Below, piece by piece: positions 8,898 through 12,720 of a stretch of 12,720 nt of DNA; the stretch's first letter is position 1; each line of letters opens with the position of its first letter. Origin of the DNA: Teratosphaeria epicoccoides. Taxonomy: Eukaryota > Ascomycota > Dothideomycetes > Mycosphaerellales > Teratosphaeriaceae. The position numbers and the translations under genes were made by a program. Location of the stretch: positions 1 to 12,720 of the forward strand of contig JADDMT010000312.1 in the NCBI GenBank assembly GCA_021401465.1, in the 5' to 3' direction. Below the pieces are notes generated by a model. It searched no databases and was not told the DNA's origin. It saw only the letters and a program-made list of their open reading frames with translations.

Positions 8898-10121
8898 TGC
8901 TAGTATTTTAGAACAAGTTGTTTAGGAAAGCGACGAGGTTTTTATGCTCTCTAGTAGCCCCCCTGTTACCTACCGCAACCGTTAAGCTAGTAACTTAAAC
9001 TACATGCGTAGAGTAACTACCTTTAGTTAACTTATATAGGGACTAAACAATACAAGAACAGATAATGCGGCTAACACGCATGTGCGCTAACTATACTTGT
9101 GCTAGTCTACTAGCATGAAAATGTGACGAGGTTTGCGCTAGGAGTACGCTCCTACTATTTTAGGTAGTATACGCAGAGTATCCGCATATATTCCTATTAG
9201 CCCTAAGGTTCTACAACGCGTTCCTTTATAGTCATGACTAACTAGAGACAGCTAAGTAACTTAGCAAAGCTAGCGCGCATGCTTACCCTATAATTTCAAA
9301 ATTAACTAAGGTACGTACTTATAGTTCCCTGATATCTCGATCTGCATGTAAAGCGAAGGTATTACAAAGCTGCCTAACATGTAATAGATTTGAAGATCTG
9401 CCTTAAGTTAGTAACCTCTATCCTAAATTTGCTACAAAGATGTTAAGGCATATACATAACACATGTTATAGAGGCTATCTACCTGTTTACTCTTACGTAG
9501 TATAAGTGTGCTATATCCTTTACCCTATACGTTCTACATGCATTACTTAGCAAGGCTAGGGACATCCTTATAGGAAGAGGGCCTATGATACAGTTAATAC
9601 TAGGGGGCTATTAGAGCCGCATAGGTTCTAATGCCTGCCCTTAGCATGTAATAACCCTGCTACATAGTAAGGGGGTCCTTCGTATATATGTTAGCTTATA
9701 TGTTGTCTAAGTAGGATTAATGGCTAACATAGGATGCCCCTATACTGCTAACCCTGTAGTACCTGATACGGTTAATACTAGGGGGCTATTAGAGCCGCAT
9801 AGGTTCTAATGCCTACCCTTAGCATGTAGTAACCCTACTACATAGTAAGGGGGTCCTTTGTACATACGTTGGCTTGTATGTTGTCTAAGTAGGATTAATG
9901 CCTAACGTAGGATGCCCCTACGTTGCTAACCCTATAGTACCCCTATAGGGTTAGGCTTAGACATCCTTTCCCTAATTAAGGGGCGTCGGCAGTTATAAGT
10001 ACCTCTAGCGCTACCTCTGTAATAAGCAGAAAGTAGCGCTATCTTGTACCTATTAAAAGGTCAGATTACTCTGTCATACTACGAGATATTTTCATATCAT
10101 ATAGCATATACATCTATATTA
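8898..10121 (+). repeat. LTR-like repeat, copy 2 (1224 bp, heavily mutated)
   Basis: It starts TGCTAG and ends ATATTA, the mutated forms of TGTTAG and ATATCA in copy 1. It aligns throughout; the extra 180 bp comes from a tandem duplication of the internal unit (9586-9763 and 9764-9941). Most CpA and many CpG sites of copy 1 read TA here. To the right, a gag frame begins at 10171, which would make this the 5' LTR of plus-strand element C with a leader of about 50 bp. A C/T-rich run at 10126-10141 would on the other strand be a polypurine tract, so the opposite orientation is not excluded. Confidence 0.8.
9586..9941 (+). repeat. Tandem pair of the 178-bp unit in LTR copy 2
   Basis: Unit 1 is 9586-9763 and unit 2 is 9764-9941. 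Both begin TGATAC and end AGTACC. They are closely similar, differing mainly by transitions, and the sequence after unit 2 continues as it does after the single unit of copy 1. This dates the duplication to before much of the mutation, or to a pre-existing LTR variant. Confidence 0.85.
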
Positions 10122-10170
10122 GTTCTGCTTTCTCCCCCCTACTTTGCAGTCTAGTAGAGAATACTACGAT

Positions 10171-11060
10171 ATGTCCGGAGTACTACGAACTCGTAACTAA
10201 CGCGTAGCGAGCGCTATCCTAAGCGCCTGTAATAGTAAAGCTAGTCTAAGTAACTAGCCTATAGGAGTGCCCCCTACGAGTAATACTGCATTAAACGACG
10301 GTTCTACTAGAGGCTAATTACGTAGTAGACAAGGTAATTAACTACCTATATAGGGACTATAGCTAACCCTGACTATTAACCTAGCCCTTATAGCCATAAT
10401 TGTCGACTAGGTTGCGAACTACCTTGCGAACTAGAGCTGAAGCCGTACCCCTTCTAGTAGCGACAACAGCGAGAACGACAAAGACGTTGCTATAAGTAGT
10501 ACTAATAAACTAGCGGATAAGGAAATATAGCGAGATTTTACGCTAGGAACCTACAAAGATAGCGTACTAGTAGGCGTAGACTCTCCGTATATGCCTGCGA
10601 ATATAGTGCCTAAATTTAGGGCCATAGTAGGCTAACTAGGAGGCAGTCGTAACGCATGTAACCTAAAGCCGTTTAAGGGAGACACCTTAAAGGAGGCTCG
10701 AACTTTCTTACAGGCGTATAAGGCAGTTTTTGTGCTTAAACCTACGCGGATATGCTATAGAGGGCAAATAGGTCGCCTTTAGTATAATGTAGCTTAAAGG
10801 GAATAAGGAACCTCGTAACAATTAGCATGAGCGGTATGACCTTATACGAGTCTATAATAAAACGTATACATAGGCGGACTTTTGCTAGTTCTATGTTAAC
10901 TAGGTCAAGGATCTAGGTAACCGTGCCCTTACTATGTCTGTTAAGTATAAGAAGGTAATACTAGACGACTAGCCTATAGGCTCAGGCAGCCGGACTAGTA
11001 AGCTAAGCTACACGTAACGTATATAGGCGCAGTTTATACACCGCACTTTGTAATGGAACA
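10171..11060 (+). pseudogene. Element C gag 1
   Basis: It begins at ATG 10171 (MSGVLRTRN), about 50 bp after LTR copy 2. The first 160 codons are poorly conserved and rich in Ser, Asn and Thr, then a Gag core follows: KPFKGDTLKEARTF (TLKEARTF at 10687-10707) and QAYKAVF. Frame 1 gives way to frame 2 at about 10762, apparently through a one-base insertion. Frame 2 continues with ERYDLIRVYNKTYT and KDLGNRALTMS (10907-10939). TAG and TAA codons are scattered in both frames. The core aligns motif by motif with gag 2 downstream but is clearly a different sequence. No zinc knuckle is attached; the frame fades after about 11060. Confidence 0.75.
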
Positions 11061-11178
11061 AAGGTAGTAATTAGTTTCGGTCCTTCCTCTATACTTAGAG
11101 ATCAAGGCTCTATACGCGACTACATACCTACGTATTAATTGCTAGTTACATACCATATTAATTCTAATTACTCTACCC
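11061..11178. other. Spacer between the two gag genes
   Basis: About 120 bases with stops in all plus frames and no motif I can recognise. It may hold the lost end of gag 1 and the leader of gag 2. A possible mutated start (ATA at 11191) or an upstream codon could open gag 2, but neither is compelling. Confidence 0.35.
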
Positions 11179-12330
11179 TAGTTGTAGCCTATAGAGCGCT
11201 TATAATGGCTAGTATCCCTGCCTCTAGCTAAGCAGGCTACACGCCTACTTGTATCTAGCATTAACGTAACGGCTAGCTTGAAGAAGGAGAGGACGCCTGT
11301 AGCGTCATAGAGGAAACTAAAGACAAAGAGATAGCTCGCCTACTAGAGAACGGAGCAAGTAAAAGCATAATGCCTATACGATCTGCGAGCCGACGTAGTA
11401 TAGCGTAAGCGCATGCAGGTAGCTAGCTTCTAGCAATTAGAAGTAGAGTCGGTAACGTTAACATAATTAACTGACGCGCTAGCTCCGACTATGTGTAACT
11501 TAGGCAGACTACGCCTTAAACTACCCCCTTAGTTCTTAGGGAAGACACTAAAAGAAGCAAGGACGTTCGTCCGCTACTTAGAGAAGGTGTTCGCGTTGTT
11601 AGGCATGGCCTATAGCAATACGCATGCGAGGATCATATATGCTAGCATGTTCCTTAAAGGGGACATGTTAGATGCCTAGCATAATAGGCATAAGGTAGCT
11701 AACTTAGCGCCAGACTATACGTAGGAGGTGTTCTGCTAGGAGATAGTAGACGTAGTCGAGGATCCTGCTAATCGCGGGCTAACTATGGCCTAGTAGTACG
11801 AGACTGCTAAGTAGGGCGAGAAGTAAAGCGCCTCTTTGTTTACAGCATATTTAGCTACGCTAGAAGAGTAGATAGAACTATACACTCTTGCGTAGCGCAT
11901 GTAGCACCTACTCGTGAAGCTACGAGATGCCTTAAGTAAGGCTATTATAGTGTACTACTAGGCACCTAAGACTAGGGACAAACTAATCTCCCTAGCGACT
12001 TAGATTAAGTAGTTAGGAGTAAGAGGCTCGCGTGCTCTATATAAGCATACTGCTAGCAAGCATCAAAACTAACAGGACCCGAAAAAGCCTAACAGGGTAA
12101 CAGTAAGAAGCCTAGTAGAGATTCTCGAAGGTTAGCGCCGCTAGCTTAGAGTAGCGGCGGAGTAGCTAATAAGAATGACAACTGCTACAACTATAGTAAA
12201 CCTGGCTATTAGGCGCGGGACTATCGTGTACTAAAGAGGGAGGCGACAGCTTCTACCCGCAAGGTAGAAATAGTGCAGCTAACTAAGGCTTGACGCTATG
12301 TCTAAGCCTACTTGCCACATAAGAGGACAG
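11179..12330 (+). pseudogene. Element C gag 2 with destroyed CCHC knuckle
   Basis: Frame 1 can be followed from about 11179 to 12120. It has a helical, charged N-terminal part, then the Gag core: TLKEARTF (11545-11568), FLKGDMLDA, EDPANRGLTMA (11758-11790), HLLVKLRDALSKAII and TRDKLISLAT. This is the typical Gag of fungal chromoviruses. After a frame change near 12122, frame 3 holds the zinc knuckle at 12183-12224. Only its first Cys survives: the second Cys (12192), the His (12207) and the last Cys (12222) all read TAT, that is Tyr, each explained by one transition. The frame continues to about 12330, where a protease should follow but does not. Stops are mostly TAG. Confidence 0.85.
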
Positions 12331-12378
12331 TAGTAGTGCGTCAGGCAAGGGCTAGTTACTACTAGTAAAACAGCAGGA

Positions 12379-12595
12379 CTAAAGCCTCTTCCTAATAAGG
12401 TTAAGGACTTTGCCGACATATTTACTAACAAGAAGGACGTGACTAAGCTTAGGCGCGTTCATGGCGCAGAGCATGCTATCACGTTACAAGATAGCAAGAA
12501 GCCGCCCTTTCGCCCTCTGTATAATCTGTCAGGAGTAGAGCTTAAGCTACTCTAGGAGTATCTCGATCAGGCCCTTCAGAATGGTTAGATCTAGC
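12379..12595 (+). pseudogene. N-terminal RT fragment, interrupted at 12596
   Basis: Frame 1 reads the entry into a chromovirus RT: FADIFTNKKD, a charged linker, then RPLYNLSGVELKLL and EYLDQALQNG. Stops occur only near the end (12553, 12586, 12592), and the stretch looks much less mutated than the gag before it. The motif that should follow (the I-x-PS segment and the RT core) is missing because the 178-bp unit begins at 12596. The RT type matches the family of element A rather than element B. The join with gag 2 at about 12330-12378 has lost the whole protease. Confidence 0.85.
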
Positions 12596-12720
12596 TGATA
12601 CGGTTGATACTAGGGGACCATTTGAACCGCATGGGTTCTAATGGCCGCCCTTAGCATGCAGTGACCCTGCCACATATGGCAAGGGGGTCCTTCGTACATA
12701 CGTTGGCTCGTATGTCGTCC
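12596..12720 (+). repeat. 178-bp unit, least mutated copy, cut by window end
   Basis: It starts TGATACGG exactly as the unit in LTR copy 1 does, and matches it over 125 bases with three differences (C/T, G/A, C/T), always with the less mutated base here. Hairpins are GAACC/GGTTC (12624-12638) and a 7-bp ACATACG/CGTATGT stem (12696-12715). It directly follows RT coding sequence, so it is either an insertion or a recombination join into an LTR. Confidence 0.8.

Noticed and set aside
9586..9941. CRISPR or satellite array
   Set aside because: There are only two long direct units with no spacers, inside an LTR, in a fungal sequence.

Overview
This window is a graveyard of Ty3/Gypsy-type LTR retrotransposons from a filamentous ascomycete (Pezizomycotina). 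There is no bacterial gene organisation, no rRNA or tRNA gene, and no intact host gene that I can support. Every recognisable coding frame is broken by stops, mostly TAG, at places where the protein family has Gln or Trp. Repeat copies differ mostly by C-to-T and G-to-A transitions, many in CpA/TpG context. That is the pattern left by repeat-induced point mutation (RIP), with some extra loss of CpG.

Layout, left to right. Positions 1-2304 (+) hold the 3' part of a chromovirus pol, element A: end of RT, RNase H, integrase and chromodomain, in one frame with 36 stops and no frameshift. Positions 2520-3941 (-) hold a separate gene that converges on pol. Its protein of about 473 codons has Cys clusters at the N-terminus and a basic, nuclear-type C-terminal half; I do not recognise it. 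Positions 4056-5099 are an LTR-like repeat (copy 1). Positions 5145-8700 (-) hold the remains of a second Gypsy family, element B: gag, protease, RT and RNase H, with no integrase, and a second RNase H fragment next to copy 1. Positions 8898-10121 are LTR copy 2, more mutated and carrying a 178-bp tandem duplication. Positions 10171-12595 (+) hold element C: two different gag genes in a row, a zinc knuckle, no protease, and the start of an RT. RT is cut at 12596 by another copy of the 178-bp unit, which runs off the window.

Preferred model (inference): copies 1 and 2 are plus-oriented LTRs of the A/C family, whose order would be LTR, short leader, gag, pol, antisense Cys-rich gene, LTR. Element B would then be a reverse-oriented nested remnant replacing most of a middle copy. 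The main alternative is a minus-strand B element bounded by these two LTRs. The TG...CA ends do not decide between them, and flanking evidence points both ways.

The items most worth following are the antisense Cys-rich gene, which could be an accessory gene carried by the element, and the 178-180 bp unit that recurs at four places with the same left edge.
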